Positions 8,999-17,479 of a stretch of DNA of 64,000 bases are shown in pieces. Where the stretch lies: positions 620,001-684,000 of the forward strand of contig NZ_VTFG01000002.1 of NCBI RefSeq assembly GCF_008692035.1, read 5' to 3'. A program made the position numbers and the translations under genes. This DNA comes from Pseudomonas marginalis. GTDB lineage: Bacteria > Pseudomonadota > Gammaproteobacteria > Pseudomonadales > Pseudomonadaceae. Numbering within the stretch: position 1 is the first letter of the stretch; the number at the start of each line of letters is the position of its first letter. The notes below the pieces were generated by a model, which was not told the origin of the DNA, made no database searches, and worked only from the letters and a program-made list of their open reading frames with translations.

Positions 8999-9361
8999 AT
9001 GGAACGTATCCCTATTTTGCAGATGGGCGAATTCCTGCTCGTGACGATCCAGGTCGACATGCATGACCAGCTCGCGCTGACGCTGCAGGACGACCTGTCC
9101 GAGCGCATCAGCCGTACATCGGCCCGGGGCGTGCTGATCGACATTTCGGCGCTGGACATGGTCGACTCGTTTATCGGCCGCATGATCGGCACCATTTCCG
9201 GCCTGTCGCGCATCATGGATGCCCAGACCGTGCTGGTAGGCATGCAGCCGGCCGTGGCGATCACGCTGGTGGAACTGGGCATGACCCTGCCGGGCGTGGC
9301 CACCGCGTTGAACGTCGAGCGCGGCATGCAACTGTTGCGTGACCGGGTAGACCACTCATGA
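8999..9361 (+). CDS. RsbS-like STAS protein
   Basis: 120-residue single STAS domain. The segment ISALDMVDSFIGRMIG places Ser57 where RsbS carries its RsbT-phosphorylated serine. In the family, unphosphorylated RsbS holds the kinase RsbT captive in the stressosome. The gene starts 2 bases after the RsbR stop (taagcATG) and overlaps the next start by the ATGA arrangement, which indicates tight translational coupling. Confidence 0.88.
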   Translation: MERIPILQMGEFLLVTIQVDMHDQLALTLQDDLSERISRTSARGVLIDISALDMVDSFIGRMIGTISGLSRIMDAQTVLVGMQPAVAITLVELGMTLPGVATALNVERGMQLLRDRVDHS

Positions 9362-9762
9362 CCCAGGCCAGCAGTGGCACTCACCCGGTGCTCATCGAAC
9401 AGGACGTAGTGCTGGCCCGACAATTGGTGCGCAAGCTGGCCCAGGAATGCGGCATGCGCCTGATCGACCTGACCAAACTGGTCACCGCCGTCAGTGAGCT
9501 GGCGCGCAACACCGTGGTGTACGGCGGCGGCGGCCATATGGATTGGGCCGTGGTCGAAAAAGACCACCGCCCAGGCCTGCGCCTGACCTTTCGCGACGAA
9601 GGGCCGGGCATCCCCGACCTCAAGTTGGCGATGACCGACGGCTGGACCTCCGGCAGCGGCCTGGGCCTGGGCCTGACCGGCGCCAAGCGGTTGGTGGACG
9701 AGTTTGAACTGGACACCGCACCCGGCCAGGGCACCCGCGTGACGATTACCCGATGGGCCTGA
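9358..9762 (+). CDS. RsbT-like serine/threonine kinase
   Basis: 134-residue GHKL-type kinase with the N box in VSELARNTVVYGGGG, G1 box DEGPGIPD and G2 region GSGLGLGLTGAKRL. In characterised systems RsbT phosphorylates RsbS and RsbR, then leaves the complex and activates a downstream partner. Here no sigma-B or RsbU gene follows, so its target must differ, possibly the phosphatase or kinases encoded next. ATG overlaps the RsbS stop and its own stop overlaps the next start. Confidence 0.88.
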   Translation: MTQASSGTHPVLIEQDVVLARQLVRKLAQECGMRLIDLTKLVTAVSELARNTVVYGGGGHMDWAVVEKDHRPGLRLTFRDEGPGIPDLKLAMTDGWTSGSGLGLGLTGAKRLVDEFELDTAPGQGTRVTITRWA

Positions 9763-10760
9763 ATATTCCCAGTGCCCTGACCCAGGTGTTGTTGATCGAG
9801 GATGTCAGCCAGATCGGCCATGCCCGACGCACCGCGCAACAGTTGGCCGAACAATCGGGTTTCGACGAGACCGATGCCGGCCGCGTGGCACTGGTGGCCA
9901 CCGAGCTGGCCAGCAATATCCTCAAGCATGCCGCCCATGGCCAATTGCATCTGCGCCTCACGGGTAACCAGGGCGTGGAGCTGATCGCCGTGGACCGTGG
10001 CCAGGGCTTTGACCTGGACAGTTGCCTGGTGGACGGTTTTTCCACCGGCGGCACCCAGGGCATCGGCATGGGCGCCATTTCGCGTGTGGCCCAGGTGTTC
10101 GACGTGTACGCCGATCAGCGCGGAACGGCGATGCTGGCGCGCCTGTATCCACGGGCATCGGCCAGCAAAGATATCCGCTACGGCGTCAGCCAGCATTCCC
10201 TGCACGACGACCCGGCCTGCGGCGATGCCTGGCACCTGGTGATCGAACCCGGCCGGTTCAGCGTGATGGTAGCCGACGGCCTGGGCCATGGCAGCGAAGC
10301 CGAACGCGCGGCGCAGGCCGGCGAAGCGGTGTTTGCCCAAGACGCCTTCTTCGACGCAGGCGAGCTGTTCAACGACCTGCATATCGGCATGAACGGCACC
10401 CGCGGCGCAGCCGTGGCCGTGGCGCAGTACGATGCCACGGCAGACAGCCTGCGCTTTACCGGGGTGGGCAATATCGGCGCCAGCCTGATCGGCCCCGGCA
10501 AGTCCCGCGGGCTGGCGTCCCATCCGGGGATCGTCGGCGTGCAGTTTCGCAAGGCGCAGCCCTTCGACTACGCTCAAGTGGGCGGCCAGATGCTGATCCT
10601 CTACAGCGACGGCCTGCAGTCACGCTGGAACCTGGCGGACTATCCCGGGCTTTCCCATCGCCACCCTGCCCTGATCGCCGCCGTCCTGCACCGTGATTTC
10701 TGTCGCGGCCGGGATGACGTTACCGTCTTTGTGATTGCCCTGGAGGCCATCGATGGCTGA
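9753..10760 (+). CDS. Fused GHKL ATPase / PP2C phosphatase (RsbX/SpoIIE type)
   Basis: 335 residues. The N-terminal part (about 10-135) is a second anti-sigma-type HATPase domain (ELASNILKHA N box; STGGTQGIGMGAI). The C-terminal part (about 145-333) is a PP2C-like phosphatase with VADGLGHGSEAERAA, YSDGLQSRW and GRDDVTVFVI metal-site motifs. RsbX dephosphorylates RsbS/RsbR and resets the stressosome. The additional ATPase domain is found in bacterial RsbT-RsbX fusions and may sense or sequester RsbT. It overlaps both neighbours. Confidence 0.85.
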   Translation: MGLNIPSALTQVLLIEDVSQIGHARRTAQQLAEQSGFDETDAGRVALVATELASNILKHAAHGQLHLRLTGNQGVELIAVDRGQGFDLDSCLVDGFSTGGTQGIGMGAISRVAQVFDVYADQRGTAMLARLYPRASASKDIRYGVSQHSLHDDPACGDAWHLVIEPGRFSVMVADGLGHGSEAERAAQAGEAVFAQDAFFDAGELFNDLHIGMNGTRGAAVAVAQYDATADSLRFTGVGNIGASLIGPGKSRGLASHPGIVGVQFRKAQPFDYAQVGGQMLILYSDGLQSRWNLADYPGLSHRHPALIAAVLHRDFCRGRDDVTVFVIALEAIDG

Positions 10761-11616
10761 CACCACCGTTTCGCTTGAGGAGCAAGTGCGAACGCTTCGC
10801 CTGGAAGCCGATGCACTGCGCGCCGAACTGGACGAAACCAACCAGGGCGTATTGGCACTCTATGCCGAGCTGGATACCCAGGCCGACCAACTGCGCCAGG
10901 CGTCGGACCTGAAAAGCCGTTTCCTGTCGTACATGAGCCATGAATTCCGCACGCCCCTGGGCTCGATCCTGAGCATCACCAGTCTGTTGGCCGACGAACT
11001 CGACGGTCCCCTGAGCCCTGAGCAGCACACACAGGTCGGGTTTATCCGCAGCTCGGCACGCGAACTGCGCGAAATGGTCGACGACCTGCTGGACCTGGCC
11101 AAGATCGAGGCCGGGCGCATCACGATCTCGCCGGCCTGGTTCGACATGTTCGATCTGTTCTCGGCGTTGCGCGGGATGTTCCGCCCGATCGTCGATGCGA
11201 CGTCGGTGGACTTGATCTTCGAAGAGCCGATCGGCTTGCCCAAGCTGTACACCGATGACAAGAAGCTCGCGCAGATCCTGCGCAACTTCATTTCCAACGC
11301 CCTGAAGTTCACGGTGCAAGGTGAAGTGCGAGTGTCGGCGCAAAGAGTGGGTGATCAGGAAATCCGCTTTGCCGTGCACGACACCGGCCTGGGCATTCCG
11401 GCCGAATTGCACAGCAACCTGTTCGAAGACTTTTCCCAGATCGATTCGCCGCTGCAAAAACGCCTGCGCGGCACCGGCCTGGGGCTGTCGCTGTGCAAAC
11501 GCTTTGCCGAGTTGCTCGGCGGCCGCGTCGGCGTGGAAAGTACCCCAGGCGTGGGCTCGATGTTCTTCGTGATCATTCCTCTCTCTATTCCTGGCGGGCT
11601 TGTTGATGAACCGTGA
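10753..11616 (+). CDS. Soluble sensor histidine kinase
   Basis: 287 residues with no membrane segment. An N-terminal coiled coil (about 5-52) leads into the H box FLSYMSHEFRTPLGSI (His63) and a HATPase_c domain with NFISNALKFT, DTGLGIPAE and GTGLGLSLCKR. It is cytoplasmic and, given the overlapping genes, likely to take its input from the Rsb proteins upstream and to pass phosphate to the hybrid protein downstream. ATG 10753 lies within the end of the preceding gene, and the stop overlaps the start of 11606-13540. Confidence 0.88.
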   Translation: MADTTVSLEEQVRTLRLEADALRAELDETNQGVLALYAELDTQADQLRQASDLKSRFLSYMSHEFRTPLGSILSITSLLADELDGPLSPEQHTQVGFIRSSARELREMVDDLLDLAKIEAGRITISPAWFDMFDLFSALRGMFRPIVDATSVDLIFEEPIGLPKLYTDDKKLAQILRNFISNALKFTVQGEVRVSAQRVGDQEIRFAVHDTGLGIPAELHSNLFEDFSQIDSPLQKRLRGTGLGLSLCKRFAELLGGRVGVESTPGVGSMFFVIIPLSIPGGLVDEP

Positions 11617-13540
11617 CATCCAACTGCTGATCGTCGACGACAACGCGGCGACCCGCTATGCCCTGCGCCGGCGCCTGGAGAACCATGACTACCGCGTGCT
11701 CGAGGCCGGCACCGGCCAGGAAGGGCTGGACCTGATCGCCAGCCAAAAGATCGACGGGCTGATCCTCGACGTCAACCTACCGGACATGAGCGGCTTCGAC
11801 ATCGTACGCGGGCTGCGCGCCGATCCGGTCACGGCCTTGCTGCCGGTGGTGCACGTGTCGGCCGCCTCCATCGAGACCGGCGATATCATCACCGGCCTGG
11901 ATGCCGGGGCCGATGCCTACCTGATCCACCCCATCGACCCCGATGTGCTGCTGGCGACCCTGCGGACCTTGCTGCGGGTGCGCGACACCGAATATGCGCT
12001 GCGCGAGAGCGAGGCACGCTTTCGCGAAATATTCTTCAATATCAGCGCACCGATTGCGGTCATGGATGCGCAGCTCAAGGTCCACGAATGTAACCACGCC
12101 TTCGCCCAATTGATTCACGACAACCTCAACCCCGACGCCCTGCTGGAGTGCTTCGCCGCCGATCAACTCGGCGTGCTCCAGGAACTGTGCCAGCGCCTGG
12201 CTGCCGGCGAGCGCTGGAAGGGCACCCTGCACATGAAGGTCGACGGTCAGTTGCGCGAGACCGAATGGCAGGTTTCGCCCTACCGCAGCGCCGAATTGAG
12301 CCTGGTGTTTGTCGAAGACGTCACCGAGCACCGCCACCGCGAGCGGCACCAACAGGCCGAGCTGGCCAACGCCGCCACCCAGTTGGCACGTACCGAGGCG
12401 CAACTGTTGCAGGCGCAGAAGATGGATGCCCTGGGCAAGCTCACCGGCGGCATTGCCCATGACTTCAACAACCTGCTGACCGGGATCATCACCAGCCTGG
12501 AGCTGATCAAGAAACGCATCGAGACCCAGCGCACCGACAAGGTCATGGCCTATGCCGATGCAGCGTTGAGCTCGGCCCTCAGCGCCGCCGGCCTGACCAA
12601 CCGCCTGCTCGCCTTCGCCCGCCAGCAGCCGCTGGACACACGGCCGATCGATATCAACGCGCATATCCGCTCCCTGGAAGAACTGCTGGTACGCACCATC
12701 GGTGAACATATCGCGCTGAAGCTGGAGCTGACCCACAACCCTGCCGTGGCGATGGTCGATCCGATCCAGCTGGAAAGTGCGGTGCTGAACCTGGTGATCA
12801 ACGCCCGCGACGCGCTGCCCAAGGGCGGCACTGTCTGGGTGACGACTTACCCGGCCTACTCCAGTGGCAACCTGAAACTGGAAAACGGCGCCTACATCGC
12901 CCTGTCGGTGCGGGACAACGGGGTGGGCATCGAACACAGCGTCATCGACAAAGTCTTCGACCCTTTCTTCACCACCAAGCCGCTGGGCCAGGGCACCGGG
13001 CTGGGCCTGTCGACCATCTACGGGTTTGCCCGCCAGTCCGGCGGCGATGCACAGATCCGCAGCGTGACCCGCCAGGGCACCGAAGTGACCATCATGCTTC
13101 CCGCCGCCAGCGGGCCTGCCAGCATCGTGACCAAGCCTCTGGCCGCACCCGGCCAGAGCCAGGGCGAACATGTGCTGGTCGTCGAAGACATGCCTTCGGT
13201 GCGCAGCTTTGTCGCCGAAATCCTGGCCGACGCCGGCTACCGTTGCAGCCTGGCCGCCAATGGTGACGAAGCGGTGGTCTGCCTGCGCAGCGACCCGAGC
13301 ATCAACCTGTTGTTGACCGACGTCGGCCTGCCCTTTATGACCGGGCGCGAACTGGCAGACGTGGCACGCGAGATCCGCCACACCTTGCCGATCCTGTTCA
13401 TGACCGGCTACGCGGAAAATGCCGCGAACCGGCAAAGTTTCCTCGGCGAAGGCATGGATCTGATTTCCAAGCCGTTTCACATCGATGAGTTGCTGGAAAA
13501 GATCCGTCGTGGGCTGGATGGGACGGCAGGCGAGCGTTAG
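11606..13540 (+). CDS. Hybrid response regulator / histidine kinase (REC-PAS-HK-REC)
   Basis: 644 residues. Receiver 1 (about 5-120; acceptor Asp55 in LILDVNLPDMSG), a PAS-like domain (about 135-250), a HisKA-type dimerisation region with LTGGIAHDFNNLL, a HATPase with VINARDALPKGG and GTGLGLSTIYGF, and a C-terminal receiver (about 525-640; LLLTDVGLPFMTG). It has no DNA-binding or other effector domain, so the final output is protein-protein or phosphorelay. ATG 11606 overlaps the stop of the kinase gene. It ends the module; a GGCACC...GGTGCC hairpin lies just after, at 13566-13582. Confidence 0.88.
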   Translation: MNRDIQLLIVDDNAATRYALRRRLENHDYRVLEAGTGQEGLDLIASQKIDGLILDVNLPDMSGFDIVRGLRADPVTALLPVVHVSAASIETGDIITGLDAGADAYLIHPIDPDVLLATLRTLLRVRDTEYALRESEARFREIFFNISAPIAVMDAQLKVHECNHAFAQLIHDNLNPDALLECFAADQLGVLQELCQRLAAGERWKGTLHMKVDGQLRETEWQVSPYRSAELSLVFVEDVTEHRHRERHQQAELANAATQLARTEAQLLQAQKMDALGKLTGGIAHDFNNLLTGIITSLELIKKRIETQRTDKVMAYADAALSSALSAAGLTNRLLAFARQQPLDTRPIDINAHIRSLEELLVRTIGEHIALKLELTHNPAVAMVDPIQLESAVLNLVINARDALPKGGTVWVTTYPAYSSGNLKLENGAYIALSVRDNGVGIEHSVIDKVFDPFFTTKPLGQGTGLGLSTIYGFARQSGGDAQIRSVTRQGTEVTIMLPAASGPASIVTKPLAAPGQSQGEHVLVVEDMPSVRSFVAEILADAGYRCSLAANGDEAVVCLRSDPSINLLLTDVGLPFMTGRELADVAREIRHTLPILFMTGYAENAANRQSFLGEGMDLISKPFHIDELLEKIRRGLDGTAGER

Positions 13541-13788
13541 AAGGGACAGGGGCACCACGCCAAAAGGCACCTGCCTGGTGCCCGAAGGCGGCGAAAACCG
13601 AATGCCCGCGCGGCGCGAAAACCCACGGTAAAACGAAGCAGTATCGCGCAACGGCACAGGCGGCGAACCTGTCAGGAATGACAGTACCGCTGGTCCCGTG
13701 GCGCGTTGACGAGCAGCGGCTTCGGGACTTTGCTTATGGTTACCGCGACGAATCTGCAGCGGGGCACACCGGTTCGAGGACAGGAAGA

Positions 13789-14001
13789 ATGAGCGACAGA
13801 CAGAACGGCACAGTGAAGTGGTTCAACGATGAAAAGGGTTACGGATTCATCACGCCGGAGAGCGGCCCCGACCTGTTCGTCCACTTCAGGGCAATCGAGG
13901 GCAACGGGTTCAAAACATTGAAGGAGGGCCAGAAGGTCACCTTTGAAGCCGTACAGGGCCAGAAAGGCATGCAGGCCGATAAAGTCCAAATCGTGTCCTG
14001 A
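13789..14001 (+). CDS. CspA-family cold-shock protein
   Basis: 70-residue single cold-shock domain with both RNA-binding motifs, KGYGFITP (RNP1) and DLFVHF (RNP2). It is a nucleic-acid chaperone of the cytoplasm. The ATG at 13789 is preceded by AGGAAGA, and the protein starts NGTVKWFNDEKG like other family members; the longer open frame upstream is not needed. The upstream gap 13541-13788 holds no other gene. The next gene, 68 bases on, looks like a partial copy of the same domain. Confidence 0.93.
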   Translation: MSDRQNGTVKWFNDEKGYGFITPESGPDLFVHFRAIEGNGFKTLKEGQKVTFEAVQGQKGMQADKVQIVS

Positions 14002-14068
14002 CCCGCTTGATGCCCGCAGACATACCTGCCCCGACGGGCCACCTATTGCACTGGAAAGGAGAACGGCC

Positions 14069-14281
14069 ATGCCCAGGAAAACTCCACAGACTGCAATCTC
14101 CATCAGCAGCAAGACTGCCGCCTACGATGAGCAGGACATTTTCTTTCGCAGTGCCACCACCGCCCAGGGCGGACGGCGGCTGCGCGAGGGGCAGACGGTC
14201 ACCTACGAATTGGTCAGGGGCCCGGGCGGCGACTGGCAGGCCGTCAATATCGAGATCGTGGACGAGTCGACACTGAACTAG
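14069..14281 (+). CDS. Small protein resembling the C-terminal half of a cold-shock domain
   Basis: 70 residues. From about residue 22, DIFFRSATT...LREGQTVTYELVRGPGGDWQAVNIEI lines up by eye with the RNP2-to-C-terminus half of the neighbouring cold-shock protein (DLFVHFRAI...LKEGQKVTFEAVQGQKGMQADKVQI). The first 20 residues have no RNP1 KGYGFI motif. GGAAAGGAG precedes ATG 14069, so it is probably translated. It may be a diverged paralogue made by tandem duplication, or a partner of nucleic acid or of the full-length protein. Function unknown. Confidence 0.7.
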   Translation: MPRKTPQTAISISSKTAAYDEQDIFFRSATTAQGGRRLREGQTVTYELVRGPGGDWQAVNIEIVDESTLN

Positions 14282-14294
14282 CCCGCGCATGTCA

Positions 14295-15920
14295 CTACAG
14301 CTGAAACCTTGCGACGGCTTCGTTCAGGGAAACGGCCAGCTGCGCCAGTTCTCGACTCGATCCATTGATCTGCCCGGCGCCGGAAGAGGATTGCGCAGAC
14401 AGGTCGCGAATATTGACGATGTTGCGATCGACTTCCTTGGCCACCTGGGCCTGCTCCTCGGCGGCGCTGGCGATGACCAGGTTGCGCTGGTGGATCTGGT
14501 CGATGGAGTCGGTGATCTGGCTCAATGCGCCGCCCGCGCCCTCAGCCAATGCCAGAGTGTCGGTGGCACGCTGGGTACTCGACTGCATCGAGCTCAACGC
14601 GTCGTTGGACCCCGTGCGCATCGCGGTCACCATCTGGTCGATTTCCAGGGTCGATTGCTGGGTACGGTGGGCCAGTGCACGGACTTCGTCAGCCACCACC
14701 GCAAAGCCGCGCCCGGACTCACCGGCCCGCGCCGCCTCGATCGCAGCGTTGAGTGCCAGCAGGTTGGTCTGCTCGGCGATGGAGCGGATCACATCGAGCA
14801 CCTTGCCGATATCCCGCGATTGCTCGGCGAGGTTCTGCACCAGGGTCGAGGTTTCGCCGATGTTGGTGCTCAGGGCTTGAATGGCGCTGACGGTTGCACC
14901 CACACGGTGCTGGCCTTCGCGCGCGGTTTCATTGGAAAGGCGAGTGGACTCGGAGGTGGACACCGCATTGCGCGCTACCTCATCCGCCGCCGAGGTCATC
15001 TCGTTGACGGCGGTGGCGGCCTGCTCGATTTCAGCGGTCTGCTTTTGCAGGCTGCGGCTGCTCTGGTCGGTGATGCCGTTGAGGTCGGTGGCCGATGACG
15101 CCATCTGCCCGGCCGACTGGCGAATCAGTTGCAAGGTCCCGCGCAGGTTGGCCTGCATGGTCTTGAGTGCCACGAGCAGGCGCGTCACTTCGTCGTCGCC
15201 GCTCACGTCCACCGTTTGGGTCAGGTCACCTTCGGCAACGTTCTCGGCAGCCCGTACGGCATGACTGAGCGGGCCGACAATGCTGCGCGTGAGCAACCAG
15301 GCCAGCAGCACGGTGCTCAACCCGGCCACGATCACAAAGCCGAACACCATGGTGCGCGAACGGCCGTACTGCGATTCGGCCGCCTGGCCTTGCTGGTTGA
15401 TCTGGGCGTTGTAGTAGTCGGCCAGGGCATTGAGTTGGGCCCCGGAGCCATCCACCACGGTTTTCATATCCACCAGCAACAACTTGTTGAGCTCGGCGCC
15501 CTGCTGCTTGTCGGCAAGGATGAACGACTGCGCCAGCCCTTGCTGGTATTGGCGCAGCGAGACCTGGAACTGGTCATAGAGCGTGCGTACTTCGGGGGTG
15601 TCGATCACTGCATCGAGGTCGGCCAGCCGTTTGCTCAGGTCCTGGCTGCGGGTGTCCATCTGGCTACGGTATTGCGGGATGCTCGCCGGGTTCGGGTCCA
15701 GGGCCATGCGCAAAGAGATCGTACGAATGCGCAGCATGATTTCACGAATGTCCGCCACCAGCCGCATCTTCGGCACCAGCCCGCTTTCCACCTGCACCGC
15801 GCTGGCGCGGATGCTTGCCATGTTCGACAGTGCAAAAAAACCCAGCAGGGCCACGAGCAAAGCAATCAGGGCAAAACCCAGACCCGCACGGCGGGCGATG
15901 GACAGGCTGCGAAGGGACAT
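14295..15920 (-). CDS. Methyl-accepting chemotaxis protein
   Basis: 541-residue chemoreceptor. Membrane helix 1 (about 10-30), a periplasmic four-helix-bundle-type sensor (about 35-185), membrane helix 2 (about 190-212), a HAMP domain (about 212-265) and a cytoplasmic signalling domain with the hairpin tip EQTNLLALNAAIEAARAGESGRGFAVVADEVR. It signals to CheA/CheW at a polar array. ATG 15920 is preferred to an upstream in-frame codon at 16001 because the protein then begins directly before helix 1. The ligand cannot be told. No che genes are nearby. Confidence 0.92.
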   Translation of the reverse strand: MSLRSLSIARRAGLGFALIALLVALLGFFALSNMASIRASAVQVESGLVPKMRLVADIREIMLRIRTISLRMALDPNPASIPQYRSQMDTRSQDLSKRLADLDAVIDTPEVRTLYDQFQVSLRQYQQGLAQSFILADKQQGAELNKLLLVDMKTVVDGSGAQLNALADYYNAQINQQGQAAESQYGRSRTMVFGFVIVAGLSTVLLAWLLTRSIVGPLSHAVRAAENVAEGDLTQTVDVSGDDEVTRLLVALKTMQANLRGTLQLIRQSAGQMASSATDLNGITDQSSRSLQKQTAEIEQAATAVNEMTSAADEVARNAVSTSESTRLSNETAREGQHRVGATVSAIQALSTNIGETSTLVQNLAEQSRDIGKVLDVIRSIAEQTNLLALNAAIEAARAGESGRGFAVVADEVRALAHRTQQSTLEIDQMVTAMRTGSNDALSSMQSSTQRATDTLALAEGAGGALSQITDSIDQIHQRNLVIASAAEEQAQVAKEVDRNIVNIRDLSAQSSSGAGQINGSSRELAQLAVSLNEAVARFQL

Positions 15921-16115
15921 TAGGGGGGACTCTCTTATTGGGGATACGATGTCGTACGAGAGTGTTTCGGCCGTGTGGGTAAAGACTTGAGGGGCGTACA
16001 CCCAGGAAATGGGAAGTTATAAATATCAGTGAGTTATTTGCAGTATCGACGAGCACGGCGCCCACCAACGACAATACTGGGAACATCAAAGGATTACCCC
16101 ACCAGCAGGTCTGAC

Positions 16116-16406
16116 ATGGAAAAAGCCGTCATTACTCTGGCACTGATTTCTTGCCTATACGGCTGCATCGGCGCACAACTTTCACTTCCTGAACAGAAAA
16201 ACGTACGCACCACCCCTCAACAGAACCCGCCTGAACGAGCATGGTGCGGCGTGACGCTTTGGGCTGTAGTTCCAATACCCCTGAAGCTCCCCGTGTGCCG
16301 CTCACATCCCGCTCCCTCGCCCTTATATGCCTGTGGTCCTTTCATGTTCCTGGGACCGGTCATGCACGGTTACAAGGGGAATGCCTTATGTGGAGAAATG
16401 CCTTGA
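16116..16406 (+). CDS. Small putative lipoprotein
   Basis: 96 residues with a lipoprotein signal: hydrophobic MEKAVITLALISCLYGC, modified Cys at residue 17. The mature part is short and contains WCGVTLWAVVPIPLKLPVC with a likely disulfide pair, a pattern I associate with small Pseudomonas lipoproteins of unknown role. It lies divergent to the chemoreceptor and 82 bases before the higBA pair. Confidence 0.6.
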   Translation: MEKAVITLALISCLYGCIGAQLSLPEQKNVRTTPQQNPPERAWCGVTLWAVVPIPLKLPVCRSHPAPSPLYACGPFMFLGPVMHGYKGNALCGEMP

Positions 16407-16488
16407 GAGCCCATGACACCCGTCTGGAAAACTGCTTGCTCCCATGTGCCCACTTGCAAAAGTCCCAAGGCGGGACTAGGATTTTCCC

Positions 16489-16791
16489 ATGAGAATAGTC
16501 GCACTCAGTCAACTCAAAACCTTTTGGCACAAGCACCCGGATTCGGAGCAACCGTTCCTGGCCTGGATAGACGAAGTAAAAAACGCCGACTGGTCAAACC
16601 CGGCTGACATCAAGGAACACTTTCGCAGCGCTAGCATTCTCAAAAGCCGAAGGGTCGTCTTCAACATCAAAGGTAACGACTACAGGCTCGTGGTCGCCGT
16701 GGCCTATCGCTATGGCGCTGTCTACATCAAGTTTGTCGGTACACATAAGCAGTACGACGCAATTGACGCCGATACCGTCGAAACGGAGTAA
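16489..16791 (+). CDS. higB: HigB-type toxin (RelE superfamily mRNA interferase)
   Basis: 100-residue toxin of the HigB family with toxin-first gene order. Features by family are the N-terminal MRIVALSQLKTFW, SRRVVFNIKGNDYRLVVAVAY and the C-terminal YIKFVGTHKQYDAID, where the His and Tyr belong to the ribosome-dependent RNase centre. It would cleave translated mRNA when free of HigA. It is followed after 3 bases by the antitoxin gene, so both are co-transcribed. Confidence 0.88.
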   Translation: MRIVALSQLKTFWHKHPDSEQPFLAWIDEVKNADWSNPADIKEHFRSASILKSRRVVFNIKGNDYRLVVAVAYRYGAVYIKFVGTHKQYDAIDADTVETE

Positions 16792-16794
16792 CCC

Positions 16795-17166
16795 ATGAAC
16801 ATCCGACCTATCCACACCGAACAGGATTACAAGGACGCGCTCAAGTCTGTCTCTGCACTGTTCGACAACGAACCAGAACCCGGCACCCCGGAAGGTGATT
16901 ACTTTGACGTAATGATCACGCTGATCGAGGCCTATGAAGCCAAACACTTTCCCATGGACCTGCCCAACCCAATCGATGCCATTCGCTTCAGAATGGAACA
17001 GTCTGGCCTGTCGGCGGCTGATCTTATTCCCGCCATTGGCCGCCAGAATCGTGTTTATGAAGTGCTGAATGGAAAACGAGCGCTGACCTTGCCGATGATT
17101 TGGAAGCTGCATGAGATGTTTGGTATTCCAGCAGAAAGCCTGATCAAACCAGTAAGGACTGCCTGA
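16795..17166 (+). CDS. higA: HigA-type antitoxin with XRE helix-turn-helix
   Basis: 123 residues. The acidic N-terminal half likely binds HigB; the C-terminal half (about 60-118) is an XRE-type helix-turn-helix (MEQSGLSAADLIPAIG, then RVYEVLNGKRALTLPM) that should bind the higBA promoter and repress it together with the toxin. It directly follows higB and is followed by the bidirectional terminator 17261-17300. Confidence 0.88.
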   Translation: MNIRPIHTEQDYKDALKSVSALFDNEPEPGTPEGDYFDVMITLIEAYEAKHFPMDLPNPIDAIRFRMEQSGLSAADLIPAIGRQNRVYEVLNGKRALTLPMIWKLHEMFGIPAESLIKPVRTA

Positions 17167-17260
17167 AGACGGAATACGGTTGGTTGTGCCTGCTGGAAAG
17201 AACCACTACGGCCCTGTTTGCTGCTCGGAACGAGTAGCTCTGCCCCAAACTCTCAGAAAC

Positions 17261-17300
17261 GAAAAAGCCCCGTAGCTTATTCAGCTACGGGGCTTTTTCT
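17261..17300. terminator. Bidirectional rho-independent terminator
   Basis: Perfect stem agccccgtagc/gctacggggct with flanking A-run on the left and T-run on the right. It can end higBA rightward and the tRNA-Ser transcript leftward. Confidence 0.9.
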
Positions 17301-17306
17301 ATGTAA

Positions 17307-17396
17307 TGGCGGAGAGATAGGGATTCGAACCCTAGGTACCGGTGAAGGTACAACGGATTTCGAATCCGTCCCATTCGGCCACTCTGGCATCTCTCC
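17307..17396 (-). tRNA. tRNA-Ser (anticodon CGA)
   Basis: On the minus strand, GGAGAGAT...ATCTCTCC forms the acceptor stem, followed by G and an encoded CCA. The anticodon loop is TTCGAAA (anticodon CGA) on a five-base-pair stem ACGGA/TCCGT. A long variable arm (about 90 nt in total) and a T-loop GGTTCGAATCC confirm a class II serine tRNA. It lies between the terminator and purC. Confidence 0.95.
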
Positions 17397-17479
17397 AACG
17401 GCGCGCATCATAACAGCCTGTTTCGTGGAAGCAAAGCTCAAACGAGATTTTTTTCCGTGCTATCAGATGCTTGCGTCGA

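Noticed and set aside
11777..13657. 626-codon antisense frame opposite the hybrid kinase gene
   Set aside because: Covers a clear REC-PAS-HK-REC gene on the other strand; composition is that of a shadow frame.
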